A stretch of DNA of 64,000 nucleotides, from the NCBI RefSeq assembly GCF_004521985.1, contig NZ_SBHZ01000013.1, forward strand, positions 94,446 to 158,445, given 5' to 3'. A program made the translations under genes and the position numbers. Origin of the DNA: Ectopseudomonas khazarica. Its GTDB lineage: Bacteria; Pseudomonadota; Gammaproteobacteria; Pseudomonadales; Pseudomonadaceae. Position 1 is the stretch's first letter, and every line of letters begins with the position of its first letter. Positions 16,960-24,232 of the stretch are shown here, one piece after another. The notes under the pieces were generated by a model. That model was not told the origin of the DNA and did no database searches. It saw nothing but the letters and a program-made list of their open reading frames with translations.

Positions 16960-17126
16960 CAGTCTTTCCTCTGTGGATGGTTCCAGGCGATTTCGACGTG
17001 GGTGCGCACGAGGTTGCGTAGGTGCTCCGGGACCTCGGCCAGTGCGGTGCGGCGTTCGTCTTTGCTCTTGAGCGCGACTATGGCTGCTGCGTACTGGCGG
17101 GGCCGGAGCGGGGGTTCAGGCGACAT
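16959..17126 (-). CDS. small unknown phage protein
   Basis: A 55-residue protein beginning MSPEPPLRPRQYAAAIVALKSKDERRTALAEVPEHLR. It overlaps both neighbours by a few bases in the compact leftward operon. The start at 17126 is preferred because longer forms would run inside the upstream gene. The domain looks helical and could bind nucleic acid; no family assigned. Confidence 0.6.
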   Translation of the reverse strand: MSPEPPLRPRQYAAAIVALKSKDERRTALAEVPEHLRNLVRTHVEIAWNHPQRKD

Positions 17127-17406
17127 CGCGCGGGTCTGCCTGCGGTTCTGGCATCGGGCGCTCGATGCCGAGCTTGTCGGCCAGCCACGGGATGCCGGCA
17201 TCGGTGACGCGGGTGGTACGCGGGTACTGCACGCCGTACACCGGGTGGTCGTAGCGGTATTCACGCGTGACCAGATAGAGCTTGGTCAGCTCGGGATTGG
17301 CCGGCCGGTTGAACTTGTCCAGCAGGCCTTTCTCGCGCATGCGCTTCATCATGTCGCGGTGCTTGAGGCCCAGGCGCTCGGCGGTGTCTTTGAGTGAATG
17401 GCTCAT
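17116..17406 (-). CDS. KilAC/antirepressor-like small DNA-binding protein
   Basis: A 96-residue protein. SLKDTAERLGLKHRDMMKRMREKGLL is a helix-turn-helix like that of phage antirepressor C-terminal (KilAC) domains, and TRVTDAGIPWLADKLG matches their closing T-x-x-G-xxWL helix. The likeness is by motif only; a regulatory role in the early operon is inferred. Confidence 0.55.
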   Translation of the reverse strand: MSHSLKDTAERLGLKHRDMMKRMREKGLLDKFNRPANPELTKLYLVTREYRYDHPVYGVQYPRTTRVTDAGIPWLADKLGIERPMPEPQADPRDVA

Positions 17407-17414
17407 GTGACCTC

Positions 17415-18017
17415 CTACGCTGCGGCCGCGCGCTGGGGCGTGGCGACGATGTGAAGGTGCTCGATGCTGCTGAGCAGGCGCTTTAGGCACTCGTACTGAT
17501 CGCCGCGCACGGTGAAGCACTTGGTGCGTGGTTTCGCGGTGCCAATGCTGGCGATGATCGTCACGCCCTCGACCGGGCGGGTACGGTGAACGGCGACGTT
17601 GATGGGCAGCGCAAGGCCGGTTTCGAGGCTGGCAAAGCCGCCGTGACGCACCATGTAGCGCAGCCGGTTGGTCTGGTCGGTGGAGAGCAGGGCGTCCGGC
17701 TCGGGCAGCAGGGGCACGCGAGTGACGCGGGGCGGGGCAGGCTCGCCGCCGTCCACACGGCCATTGGCAATGGCGTCGATGAAGTCGGCGACCTTCAGGT
17801 GCTTTTCGGGATCGTCGGTTTTCATGTCCATGCTGTGCACCGTTTCGCCCATCTCGATGCGCACGGCGGTCGCCGGGTTACCGCGCTCGATGCGGATGCG
17901 GAACGTCACCTGCTCGCGGCTGTAGGGCATGCGCGAAACGGTGTGGTTGAAGGTGCCGGTCATGTTGAGCTGGGCCAGCAGGCGCAGCAGGTTGTCTTCG
18001 GGCAGGGCGAAGTTCAT
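17415..18017 (-). CDS. unknown phage protein
   Basis: A 200-residue protein beginning MNFALPEDNLLRLLAQLNMTGTFNHTVSRMPYSREQVTFRI, with mixed strand and helix and no motif I can name. It sits second in the leftward early operon, its start overlapping the stop codon of a 53-residue gene by ATGA. Confidence 0.68.
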   Translation of the reverse strand: MNFALPEDNLLRLLAQLNMTGTFNHTVSRMPYSREQVTFRIRIERGNPATAVRIEMGETVHSMDMKTDDPEKHLKVADFIDAIANGRVDGGEPAPPRVTRVPLLPEPDALLSTDQTNRLRYMVRHGGFASLETGLALPINVAVHRTRPVEGVTIIASIGTAKPRTKCFTVRGDQYECLKRLLSSIEHLHIVATPQRAAAA

Positions 18018-18175
18018 GCGGCACGCCCCCCATCGTTCGGGTCGAAGGGGGCCGGCGCGTTGCGGGGCTTGGGTTTTACGCGGGAGAACCGGCAGCCGGT
18101 GGCCTGGGCGGCACGGCGCAGTTCAAAGATGCGCTCTGTCTTGCAGGACGGGAGCGCGTGAACAGATGCAGACAT
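18014..18175 (-). CDS. first small protein of the leftward early operon
   Basis: A 53-residue basic protein, starting MSASVHALPSCKTERIFELR and ending in PNDGGRAA. It is supported by a strong GAGGTAAAAC ribosome site, ATGA coupling to the next gene and the promoter 36 bp upstream. Basic character and position as first gene of the early left transcript recall lambda N-type proteins, but no arginine-rich motif of that family is clear. Confidence 0.65.
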   Translation of the reverse strand: MSASVHALPSCKTERIFELRRAAQATGCRFSRVKPKPRNAPAPFDPNDGGRAA

Positions 18176-18210
18176 GTTTTACCTCGGCTCTGTGGTGGAG
18201 AGACGAGGTA

Positions 18211-18239
18211 ATTAAACGGCGCGTTTATTATTGTGTCAA
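18211..18239 (-). promoter_or_regulatory. leftward early promoter (pL-like)
   Basis: On the minus strand, TTGACA (18234-18239) and TTTAAT (18211-18216) are separated by 17 bp, close to the sigma-70 consensus. The spacer holds TAAACG-N3-CGTTTA, a dyad, and the -35 overlaps a repressor-type operator. It drives the operon from 18175 down to at least 13675. Confidence 0.85.
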
Positions 18240-18255
18240 CGCAATGTGTATTTTT
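18236..18255. promoter_or_regulatory. repressor operator, left
   Basis: TCAACGCAATGTGTATTTTT matches 16 of 20 bases with the sequence at 19061-19080 between the divergent repressor and Cro genes. It overlaps the -35 of the leftward promoter. Binding by the CI-like repressor is inferred. Confidence 0.65.
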
Positions 18256-18258
18256 TGT

Positions 18259-19023
18259 TTATCGAGCCAGGGTCGGCCCACGCCTGGTGCGGAGTACGGA
18301 CCACCAGAAAACCCAGCCGAGGACAACGATGTGTTGATCGATGATCTGTTCCGGGGTGTAGGTCTCGTCAGGAAACTCGTCGCTGTTGTAGCTGCGGAGG
18401 CGAATGGCTCCACCCGGCATGCGGTGGAGAATCTTCACACGCAGCATGCCATCGTGCTCTAGCGCGTAAATCTCTCCATCAATGATGTTGGTGCTCGCCC
18501 GGTCCACGCCAATGGTTGCGCCGTGATTGATCAGAGGCGCCATGCTGTCACCGTTGACGCTCGCACAGAATGCACTGGAGGGATCTACTCCGGCCGCGCG
18601 CAGAGTGGCGTAGGAGAAGCGCAGCTTGCGTCCTTCAATAGCCCTCACTGCTGTGCGGCCGCTGCCGGCTGCAATCTCAACTTCCTTGTACAGGGGCACT
18701 TCTACCTCATCTGGTTCTAACGGGGTCTTGTCGTCCCAAGGGTGCAGTGGTTCGAGCGGGGTCACCTCATCAGGCCCGCCGTAATGGACCTGGTTCACGC
18801 CGATTTTCGCGGGCGCACTGGGCGCTTGGGCCATGCCATCAGCAAGCCAGCGTGGGTCTATTTTGAGGGCGTCTGCTACTTCGAATATTCGTGCCTTTGG
18901 CACTCCCCGCTTGAACCAATTGTTCACGTGTTGCGGGTCTACATTCATGCGCTTGGCAAAATCCGCATAGGACATGCCTTGGCTGTCGAGGTATTCGCGT
19001 AATCGCTGGCCGGATGTATTCAT
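18259..19023 (-). CDS. CI-type prophage repressor, XRE helix-turn-helix plus S24 peptidase domain
   Basis: Maintains lysogeny and is inactivated by RecA-stimulated self-cleavage. The 254-residue protein begins MNTSGQRLREYLDSQGMSYADFAKRM; the helix-turn-helix covers about residues 5-58. The Ala-Gly cleavage site is in EIAAGSG (about residue 117). The catalytic Ser is in NGDSMAPLI and the Lys in DGMLRVKIL. It faces a Cro-like gene across an 82-bp region with operator-like repeats. Confidence 0.92.
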   Translation of the reverse strand: MNTSGQRLREYLDSQGMSYADFAKRMNVDPQHVNNWFKRGVPKARIFEVADALKIDPRWLADGMAQAPSAPAKIGVNQVHYGGPDEVTPLEPLHPWDDKTPLEPDEVEVPLYKEVEIAAGSGRTAVRAIEGRKLRFSYATLRAAGVDPSSAFCASVNGDSMAPLINHGATIGVDRASTNIIDGEIYALEHDGMLRVKILHRMPGGAIRLRSYNSDEFPDETYTPEQIIDQHIVVLGWVFWWSVLRTRRGPTLAR

Positions 19024-19060
19024 AAACACCAAGTTTACGGGGCTAGACAGAGTGTTGAAA

Positions 19061-19080
19061 TAAACGTAATGTCTATTTTA
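19061..19080. promoter_or_regulatory. repressor operator, right
   Basis: TAAACGTAATGTCTATTTTA, between the repressor and Cro genes, is the partner of the operator at 18236-18255. TTGAAA just before it (19055-19060) could be the -35 of the rightward promoter, though the -10 is poor. Confidence 0.65.
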
Positions 19081-19105
19081 GTCATTCACTCCATACGGAT
19101 TGTTT

Positions 19106-19342
19106 ATGCATCACGATGCCCCCATCGCCCGAGCCATCAAGGCTGTGGGCGGCGGCCGAAAGCTGGCGGCCTTGCTAAACGTCAGCCCGATGGCCATTTC
19201 GCAGTGGAAGAAGCGTGGCGTCCCGGTTGAGCGTGTACCTGCTGTGGTCCGCGCCTGCGATGGCGCTGTACAGGGCTATGAGCTGCGGCCTGATCTTCCC
19301 GAGCTGTTTCCCGTGCCGGCTGAAACACCAGTTGCCGCTTAG
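19106..19342 (+). CDS. Cro-like regulator, YdaS-type helix-turn-helix
   Basis: A 78-residue protein: HDAPIARAIKAVGGGRKLAALLNVSPMAISQWKKRGVPVERVPAVV is a compact helix-turn-helix of the Cro/YdaS group. It is the first gene of the rightward early transcript and diverges from the repressor. The ATG at 19106 is preferred to a TTG six bases earlier. Confidence 0.87.
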   Translation: MHHDAPIARAIKAVGGGRKLAALLNVSPMAISQWKKRGVPVERVPAVVRACDGAVQGYELRPDLPELFPVPAETPVAA

Positions 19343-19364
19343 AAAAAAGGCGCCGTTTGGCGCC
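19343..19364 (-). terminator. intrinsic terminator, mainly for leftward transcription
   Basis: GGCGCC-AAAC-GGCGCC followed by TTTTTT when read on the minus strand, directly after the Cro stop codon. No leftward gene lies upstream, so it may end an unannotated leftward RNA; on the plus strand the T tract is weak. Confidence 0.7.
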
Positions 19365-19747
19365 CTGTTTCCCGGCCCCCGTTGTAGCGGTGGCCGCCAG
19401 AGCCCTGGGGCTCTGTGTTGCCTGCCTCTCCACCACAGATTAACAGGCTAGCTGTGACCACCTGACTAAGGGGAGCCACGGCGTGACTATAGCAACACGT
19501 CATGCCCTGGTCACTGGCAGTTTGCTCCGGCTGCTGCCACCTCCCTGGCGCGTGCCACCACCACGCGCCGCACCTGGGCCGGGATGCCTGGGGTTGCCCG
19601 TTCGCTGCCACCACCAGCGTGCGGGCTGTTGAGGGCAGGGTCTGTGCGGAGCACGGGCCTTGCCTGGGGTGCGGTCGGTTCGCCGGCTGCATGCGACCAC
19701 CTGACTATGGGAGCCCGTGCCTTCGGGCGTGGCTCCGGGAGTTGTCC
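19365..19747. other. structured leader between Cro and CII-family genes
   Basis: About 380 bp without a supported gene. It holds an 18-bp dyad CAGAGCCC-TG-GGGCTCTG (19398-19415), a hairpin GGCGCGTG-N7-CACGCGCC (19547-19569), and two near-identical 21-22-bp direct repeats at 19456-19477 and 19695-19715 (GACCACCTGACTA followed by GGGAGCC). It could be an antitermination leader or encode a small RNA. Confidence 0.5.
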
Positions 19748-20269
19748 ATGTCTTTCCGACCACGCATGAACAGTGTCGAGCGCGCCCAGCGTTCGATCCT
19801 GACGCTACAACAGGCGCTGTACCACGCGGCGCACGATTACCCGGGCGGTGCCACAGCCATTGCCGCAGTCGACGGGGTGATCAGCCCCTCGACCCTCAAT
19901 CACAAGCTGAGCCGCACCGGCGCCAACCCGAAACACCGGGTGAACGTCGATGAGCTGCAGCTGATTCTCGACCTGACCCGCGACCCTCGCATTGTTGATG
20001 CACTGCTGCAGCCGATTGGCTGGGTGGGCGTTGATGTGTCTGAGCTTCACGAAACTGACACGCCGCAATCGTTGCTGACGGGTATCACCGGGATGCTGCG
20101 TAGCGAGAACAACCTGAGCGAGCAGCTGGCGAAGGCGCTGGCCGATGACCATGTGGATGACGATGAGCTGGCCCAGTTCGAGATGCTGGCCGTGCGCATG
20201 CTGCAGGCGGTGTTCCGGTTGCGCGCTGCGGTGCGCCTCAAGCATGAGGAGGGTCAGGCGGATGGCTGA
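19748..20269 (+). CDS. phage regulatory protein, CII / CP76 family
   Basis: A 173-residue protein. AQRSILTLQQALYHAAHDYPGGATAIAAV with SPSTLNHKLSRTGANPKHRVNVDELQLILDLTRD is the family signature (helix-turn-helix with PGG and STLxxKLS). Such proteins influence the lysis-lysogeny choice. The ATG at 19748 begins the conserved region; its 3' end overlaps the zinc-finger gene by eight bases. Confidence 0.8.
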   Translation: MSFRPRMNSVERAQRSILTLQQALYHAAHDYPGGATAIAAVDGVISPSTLNHKLSRTGANPKHRVNVDELQLILDLTRDPRIVDALLQPIGWVGVDVSELHETDTPQSLLTGITGMLRSENNLSEQLAKALADDHVDDDELAQFEMLAVRMLQAVFRLRAAVRLKHEEGQADG

Positions 20270-20480
20270 TATCGCTGATATTGCGAATGACCGGATGCTG
20301 ATCGAACTGGATCGCCAGCTGGCCGCCCGTGAGCTTGCCCGGCAATGCCCGGTCGCCGAAGCGTGCGAAGAGTGCGGCATCACGATCCCCTTCGAGCGCG
20401 TGCAGGCACTGGCCAAGCTGCCTTGTCTGCGTTGCGTTGACTGCCAGGCGTATCTGGAGAGCAAAGGGGGTGGGCGATGA
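20262..20480 (+). CDS. TraR/DksA-type zinc-finger protein
   Basis: A 72-residue protein with a four-cysteine zinc finger, CEECGITIP-x-CLRCVDCQAYLE, preceded by an acidic helix beginning MADIADIANDRM. Short TraR-like proteins of phages and plasmids bind the secondary channel of RNA polymerase and mimic DksA plus ppGpp. It overlaps both neighbours in the rightward early operon. Confidence 0.85.
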   Translation: MADIADIANDRMLIELDRQLAARELARQCPVAEACEECGITIPFERVQALAKLPCLRCVDCQAYLESKGGGR

Positions 20481-20767
20481 GCCTGTATCCCGAACTGCAG
20501 CGCCTGGATGAAGAAAGAAACGCACTGAATGCCCGTATTAGCGAGGCGATGCACGCCCAGTTCGTGGGCAGGCGTGTGCGTGTCAATCACTACCACGGCA
20601 GCTTCACCGGGGTTGTTCGTCAGGTTGGTTGGCACGAGTTCTCGGTAGTAGTAGTGAACGATGTCACGGGCAAGGCTTCGCAGCGCTGGCCGCTGAACAC
20701 GTCAAACGGCCGGCCTGATGTTGAGCTGGTTGATAGCCCGACAGAACCGGACGGGGGTGATGTATGA
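20477..20767 (+). CDS. small unknown phage protein
   Basis: A 96-residue protein. The N-terminal helix ELQRLDEERNALNARISEAM could be a short coiled coil; the rest (VGRRVRVNHYHGSFTGVVRQVGWHEFSVVVV) looks like a small beta-barrel with KOW/SH3-like rhythm. Coupled by ATGA to both neighbours. No family assigned. Confidence 0.65.
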   Translation: MSLYPELQRLDEERNALNARISEAMHAQFVGRRVRVNHYHGSFTGVVRQVGWHEFSVVVVNDVTGKASQRWPLNTSNGRPDVELVDSPTEPDGGDV

Positions 20768-23004
20768 CCGACCGTCACGAGCTACTCGACGACGTGCTGA
20801 CCCAGCTGCAGGCCGGCGATCTGCGACCGGAAACCCCGCTGGTGATCGGCAAGCGCACCCGCTGTGAGGTGGAGGGCGACAAGGCGCCTGAGAAGACGGG
20901 CTGGTATGTGATCTATGAGCACACGGGCTCGAAGGGCGAGACCTTCTACTGCGGCGCTTTCGGTGATTGGCGCTCGGGCGAGAAGGGCAGCTGGCAGAAG
21001 ATCAAGCCGAAGGGCGGCAAGATCTCGGCCGAGGATCGCGCCGTGATGAAGGCCCGCGCCGAGGAGGGGCAGCGCAAGGCCGCCGAGGCCGAGCAGAAGA
21101 AGCATCGCACGGCGGCGCGCCGGGCCGCTGGTATCTGGAAGTATCTGGAGGAAAAGGGGCACTGCGCGTACCTGGACGCCAAGCGCGTTGGCGGCTTTGG
21201 CCTGCGCTACAAGCGTAAGTCAGGCACAGCGCTGGTGCCCATGCGTAGCGTGAAGACGTGGGACATCGTTGGTCTACAGGTGCTGTTCCCGGCTGTGGTG
21301 CCGAAGCTGGGGCGGAACAAGACCTATTGGCCCTATGGCCTGGAGAAGGAGGGGGCGGTTCACCTGCTTGGCCCGGAGCCTGAGCCAGGCGACACCATTC
21401 TGGTTTGCGAGGGTTACGCGACGGGCGCAAGCCTGTACATGGCCACTTCGCTGACGGTGGCGGTGTGCTTCGACGCGGGCAACCTGTTGCCGGTGGCGCA
21501 GGGGCTGCGGGTGCGCTATCCGGGCCGGCCGCTGGTGTTCTGCGCTGACGATGACTGGAAGACGGTCATTCAGGGCAAGCCGGTGAACGTGGGCCGGATC
21601 AAGGCCGAGAACGCGGCGCATATCACGGGCGGCCGGGTTGTGCTGCCGGTGTTCGATAGCGAGCGCGAGGACAAGTGGACGGACTTCAACGATCTGCACT
21701 GCGCGGAGGGGCTTGAGGCGGTGAAGCGCCAGGTGGAGGCGGTTGTGCGGCCGGCCACTGACGCGCCCTGGCGGGACAAGCTGCAGTATGCGGAGAAGGG
21801 CGGAATGATTGCTCACCCGTACAACGTGGCGCTGATCCTGGGCAACGATGACCGCTGGGGCAAGGTGATTGCGTTCGATTCGTTCAGCTCGAAGATCCGC
21901 AAGTTGCGCACGCCGCCGTATGGGGGTAGCGCCGGGGACTGGAGCGACCTCGATGACATCAAGGTGATGAACTGGCTGGCCGAGACCTACGGCCTGCGGG
22001 TGAAGACTGCGCATGTGGTGGAGGCGGTGAACTCGGTGGCGCATGACAATGCGTTTCACCCGGTGCGCGAGTTCCTTGATGGGTTGGAGTGGGATGGCAC
22101 GCCGAGGCTGGAGACCTGGCTGCAGCGGCACCTTGGTGTGGCTGATGGTGAGTATGCGCGCAAGGTGAGTAAGCGCTGGCCGTTGTCTGCAGTGGCTCGG
22201 GTGTTTCAGCCGGGCTGTAAGGCGGACTCGGTGTTGATCCTCGAGGGTGCCCAGGGCGCGGGTAAGTCGACCTCGATGTCGATCCTGGGCGGGCTGTGGT
22301 TCATGGATACGCCGTTCAACCTGGGCGACAAGGATGGCTATCAGGCGATCCGGGGGAAGTGGATCGTGGAGCTGGGCGAGCTGGATGCGTTCAACAAGGC
22401 AGAGTCGACGCGCGCCAAGCAGTTTTTCTCGGCCTCGGTGGATACGTACCGGGAGAGCTATGGGCGCCGGGTGCTGGATGTGCCGCGCCAGTGCGTGTTC
22501 GTGGGTACGACGAACCAAGATGAATACCTGAAAGACGATACGGGCAACCGGCGTTACTGGCCGGTTATGTGCACGAAGGTGGCACTGGACGGCCTGCGGG
22601 CCGAGCGCGATCAGATCTGGGCCGAGGCGGTAGCTTGCTATCGCGCCGGGCACCCTTGGTGGGTGGAGCGTGATGAGGCTGAGTTATTCGCAGTCGAGCA
22701 GGACCAGCGCTATCAGGCGGATATGTGGGAGGAACCCATCATTGCGTATCTGAGCCAGCCGACTGCCGGCGAGAGCGTGACGGGTGCGCAGATCCTTGAG
22801 AAGGCGTTGAACATCGACCCGAGCCATTGGGGCAAGCCGGAGCAGATGCGGGTGGGCAAGATCATGCACCGGCTCAAGTGGCCTCGGCGCCGGCAGAGCA
22901 AGCCGGACAGGCCAACGGGATCGCGTGGCTATGTGTACATGCGGCCGGATGATTGGAAGAAGGGCGCCAAGCCGACCCCGCCTCGTCAGGAGACCGCATT
23001 TTGA
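20764..23004 (+). CDS. phage replication primase-helicase, TOPRIM plus VirE-type P-loop ATPase
   Basis: A 746-residue protein. A TOPRIM segment near residue 215 (TILVCEGYATGASLYMA) with the acidic VFCADDDW strand indicates primase activity. A VapE/VirE-type helicase ATPase follows, with Walker A LEGAQGAGKST near residue 497, WIVELGELDAF as Walker B and VGTTNQDEYLKD as sensor. It resembles the primase-helicase fusions of many temperate Pseudomonas phages and probably starts phage replication together with host polymerase. It is the main gene of the rightward early operon. Confidence 0.9.
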   Translation: MTDRHELLDDVLTQLQAGDLRPETPLVIGKRTRCEVEGDKAPEKTGWYVIYEHTGSKGETFYCGAFGDWRSGEKGSWQKIKPKGGKISAEDRAVMKARAEEGQRKAAEAEQKKHRTAARRAAGIWKYLEEKGHCAYLDAKRVGGFGLRYKRKSGTALVPMRSVKTWDIVGLQVLFPAVVPKLGRNKTYWPYGLEKEGAVHLLGPEPEPGDTILVCEGYATGASLYMATSLTVAVCFDAGNLLPVAQGLRVRYPGRPLVFCADDDWKTVIQGKPVNVGRIKAENAAHITGGRVVLPVFDSEREDKWTDFNDLHCAEGLEAVKRQVEAVVRPATDAPWRDKLQYAEKGGMIAHPYNVALILGNDDRWGKVIAFDSFSSKIRKLRTPPYGGSAGDWSDLDDIKVMNWLAETYGLRVKTAHVVEAVNSVAHDNAFHPVREFLDGLEWDGTPRLETWLQRHLGVADGEYARKVSKRWPLSAVARVFQPGCKADSVLILEGAQGAGKSTSMSILGGLWFMDTPFNLGDKDGYQAIRGKWIVELGELDAFNKAESTRAKQFFSASVDTYRESYGRRVLDVPRQCVFVGTTNQDEYLKDDTGNRRYWPVMCTKVALDGLRAERDQIWAEAVACYRAGHPWWVERDEAELFAVEQDQRYQADMWEEPIIAYLSQPTAGESVTGAQILEKALNIDPSHWGKPEQMRVGKIMHRLKWPRRRQSKPDRPTGSRGYVYMRPDDWKKGAKPTPPRQETAF

Positions 23005-23366
23005 TCCCTGAAATGGATGACATGTTGAAGCTGTGGGCGCTGGATATGCATGGCGGGCCGCCTGGTGGTGGATCGGGCGGCTCAGTGCTGGGGCAGTTGA
23101 TGGACTGCAAGGGCGAGCTGATCCGTGGGTCACGGGGTGGGTCGCGCATGCTGTTGCCGTACAGCGCTGACATCGAGCTGATCGTGAACAAGCATCTGGA
23201 CGCGCAGCTTGCCGTGGTGGTGCGTGAGCACTATCTGGTGCGTGATCCGCATCGGAGGGATAGCCAGAAGTATGCGGCTTGCCGGTGTGGCCGGACGCAG
23301 TTTTATGAGCGCCTGCATGCCGCGCACGTGGCAATTGCGGGTATGCTGCTGCAGCGCGCCGCATGA
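23001..23366 (+). CDS. putative Q-type late antiterminator
   Basis: A 121-residue protein from a TTG start, chosen because AGGAG lies eight bases before it; an ATG at 23013 is the alternative. The C-terminal half (VNKHLDAQLAVVVREHYLVRDPHRRDSQKYAACRCGRTQFYERLHAAHVAIAGML) resembles phage antitermination Q-type proteins, with a helix-turn-helix-like end. The position after replication and before a promoter with downstream terminators mirrors lambda Q, pR' and tR'. The call rests on weak sequence likeness plus context. Confidence 0.6.
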   Translation: MIPEMDDMLKLWALDMHGGPPGGGSGGSVLGQLMDCKGELIRGSRGGSRMLLPYSADIELIVNKHLDAQLAVVVREHYLVRDPHRRDSQKYAACRCGRTQFYERLHAAHVAIAGMLLQRAA

Positions 23367-23730
23367 TTGGTCGCACCGCCCCTGCTTGTCCCGCCCGCAT
23401 TTTTGCTGGCGGGACTTCTACAGCCCGCGCCGGTGCAGGGTTTGTCCCGCCGTCCTACCTTTCTCACATGCCCGCACATGGGGTGCGCAGGCAGGAGCAC
23501 GCGCGCGCGTTACGCGCAGCGTTAATTAATCTCTCTCTATACACGAGAAGATTAAAAATAAGTGGGACGGTGGGCAGCGCCTTGTTTTTGCTGGGGGTTT
23601 TGCGTCCTGCCTGTTGGTGCGGTAGTGAGTCCGGTAGGTCGTTGGCCTGCGGCGCTGTAGCCAGTTTCGGTATATGTCCGTTTTTTTCCGGTGCGTTGCC
23701 GCTGATTGCAGGGGTGGCAGGGCGTCCCGC
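23367..23730. other. non-coding region, possible origin or control region
   Basis: No supported gene. GTCCCGC(C) occurs at 23388, 23444 and 23724, with an inverted copy GGCGGGAC at 23408 that makes an 8-bp hairpin. A 42-bp AT-rich patch (23521-23562) sits between the copies. This resembles repeats beside an unwinding element, next to the primase gene, but there is no direct proof of an origin. Confidence 0.4.
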
Positions 23731-23759
23731 TTGTTGCCACCGGATTGGAGGGGTATAAA
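23731..23759 (+). promoter_or_regulatory. candidate late promoter (pR'-like)
   Basis: TTGTTG (23731-23736), 17 bp, TATAAA (23754-23759). The predicted start near 23766 is followed after about 40 nt by a strong terminator, the arrangement of a Q-controlled late promoter. Confidence 0.6.
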
Positions 23760-23801
23760 TTAGTCATCTTCGAAGAAGTGCGCTTAGGCGGCTTCTCAGC
23801 A

Positions 23802-23827
23802 AACCCGGCCACCGCGCCGGGTTTTTT
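23802..23827 (+). terminator. intrinsic terminator after the late promoter (tR'-like)
   Basis: AACCCGGC-CACCGC-GCCGGGTT followed by a run of T. Confidence 0.9.
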
Positions 23828-23883
23828 GTTTATGGCGCCCCGGTGGTCGTGGCGCCTGGTGCAGGGATGCACCTACCCAAAAG

Positions 23884-23909
23884 AAAGCCCCGCTTGAGCG
23901 GGGCTTTTT
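23884..23909 (+). terminator. second intrinsic terminator before com
   Basis: AAAGCCCCGC-TTGA-GCGGGGCTTT with five T. It lies 57 bp after the first terminator; the next 147 bp to com contain a 12-bp palindrome CTCTCGCGAGAG (24009-24020). Confidence 0.9.
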
Positions 23910-24056
23910 CGTTTGTTCCAAAGAGAGGGCGACCTGGGCCGGTGCGGACACACCGAGTCAGGCCGCCGACCAGCAGAGTGCACCTGCAAGCCAGCCAAGG
24001 CCCCCTCACTCTCGCGAGAGCGGGGCGAGCCTAGCAGATACCTGAAGGCTTTGCAG

Positions 24057-24230
24057 ATGTTGAAAGAATGCCGTTGTGGCAAATGCAACCGACTCTTGGC
24101 CCGCGTGGGCCAATTTACCGAACTCCAGATCAAATGCACCCGTTGCGGCGCATTGAATCATGTGAGGGCTTTGAGCCCCGAGCCATCGCCTCTGAGCGAA
24201 GTAGATAAATCAATTTCGCAAGAGGATTAG
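24057..24230 (+). CDS. Com-family zinc-binding translational regulator
   Basis: A 57-residue protein, starting MLKECRCGKCNRLLARVGQF and followed by IKCTRCGALNHVRA, with four cysteines in the pattern of phage Mu Com. Mu Com binds an RNA hairpin and allows translation of mom. No mom gene is present here; the next gene, starting two bases after the com stop codon, is an S-type bacteriocin. Com may therefore act on that message (inference). A hairpin GCGAA-N14-TTCGC (24196-24219) sits just before the bacteriocin ribosome site. Confidence 0.85.
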   Translation: MLKECRCGKCNRLLARVGQFTELQIKCTRCGALNHVRALSPEPSPLSEVDKSISQED

Positions 24231-24232
24231 AA

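Noticed and set aside
24057..24230. Mu-like transposable phage, suggested by Com
   Set aside because: There is no transposase or Mu head gene; integration is by a tyrosine recombinase and the head genes are lambda-type.
23700..24232. P-box array for PrtN ahead of the bacteriocin
   Set aside because: Single ATTG-like words occur (near 23703 and 23743) but no phased set of three or four repeats.
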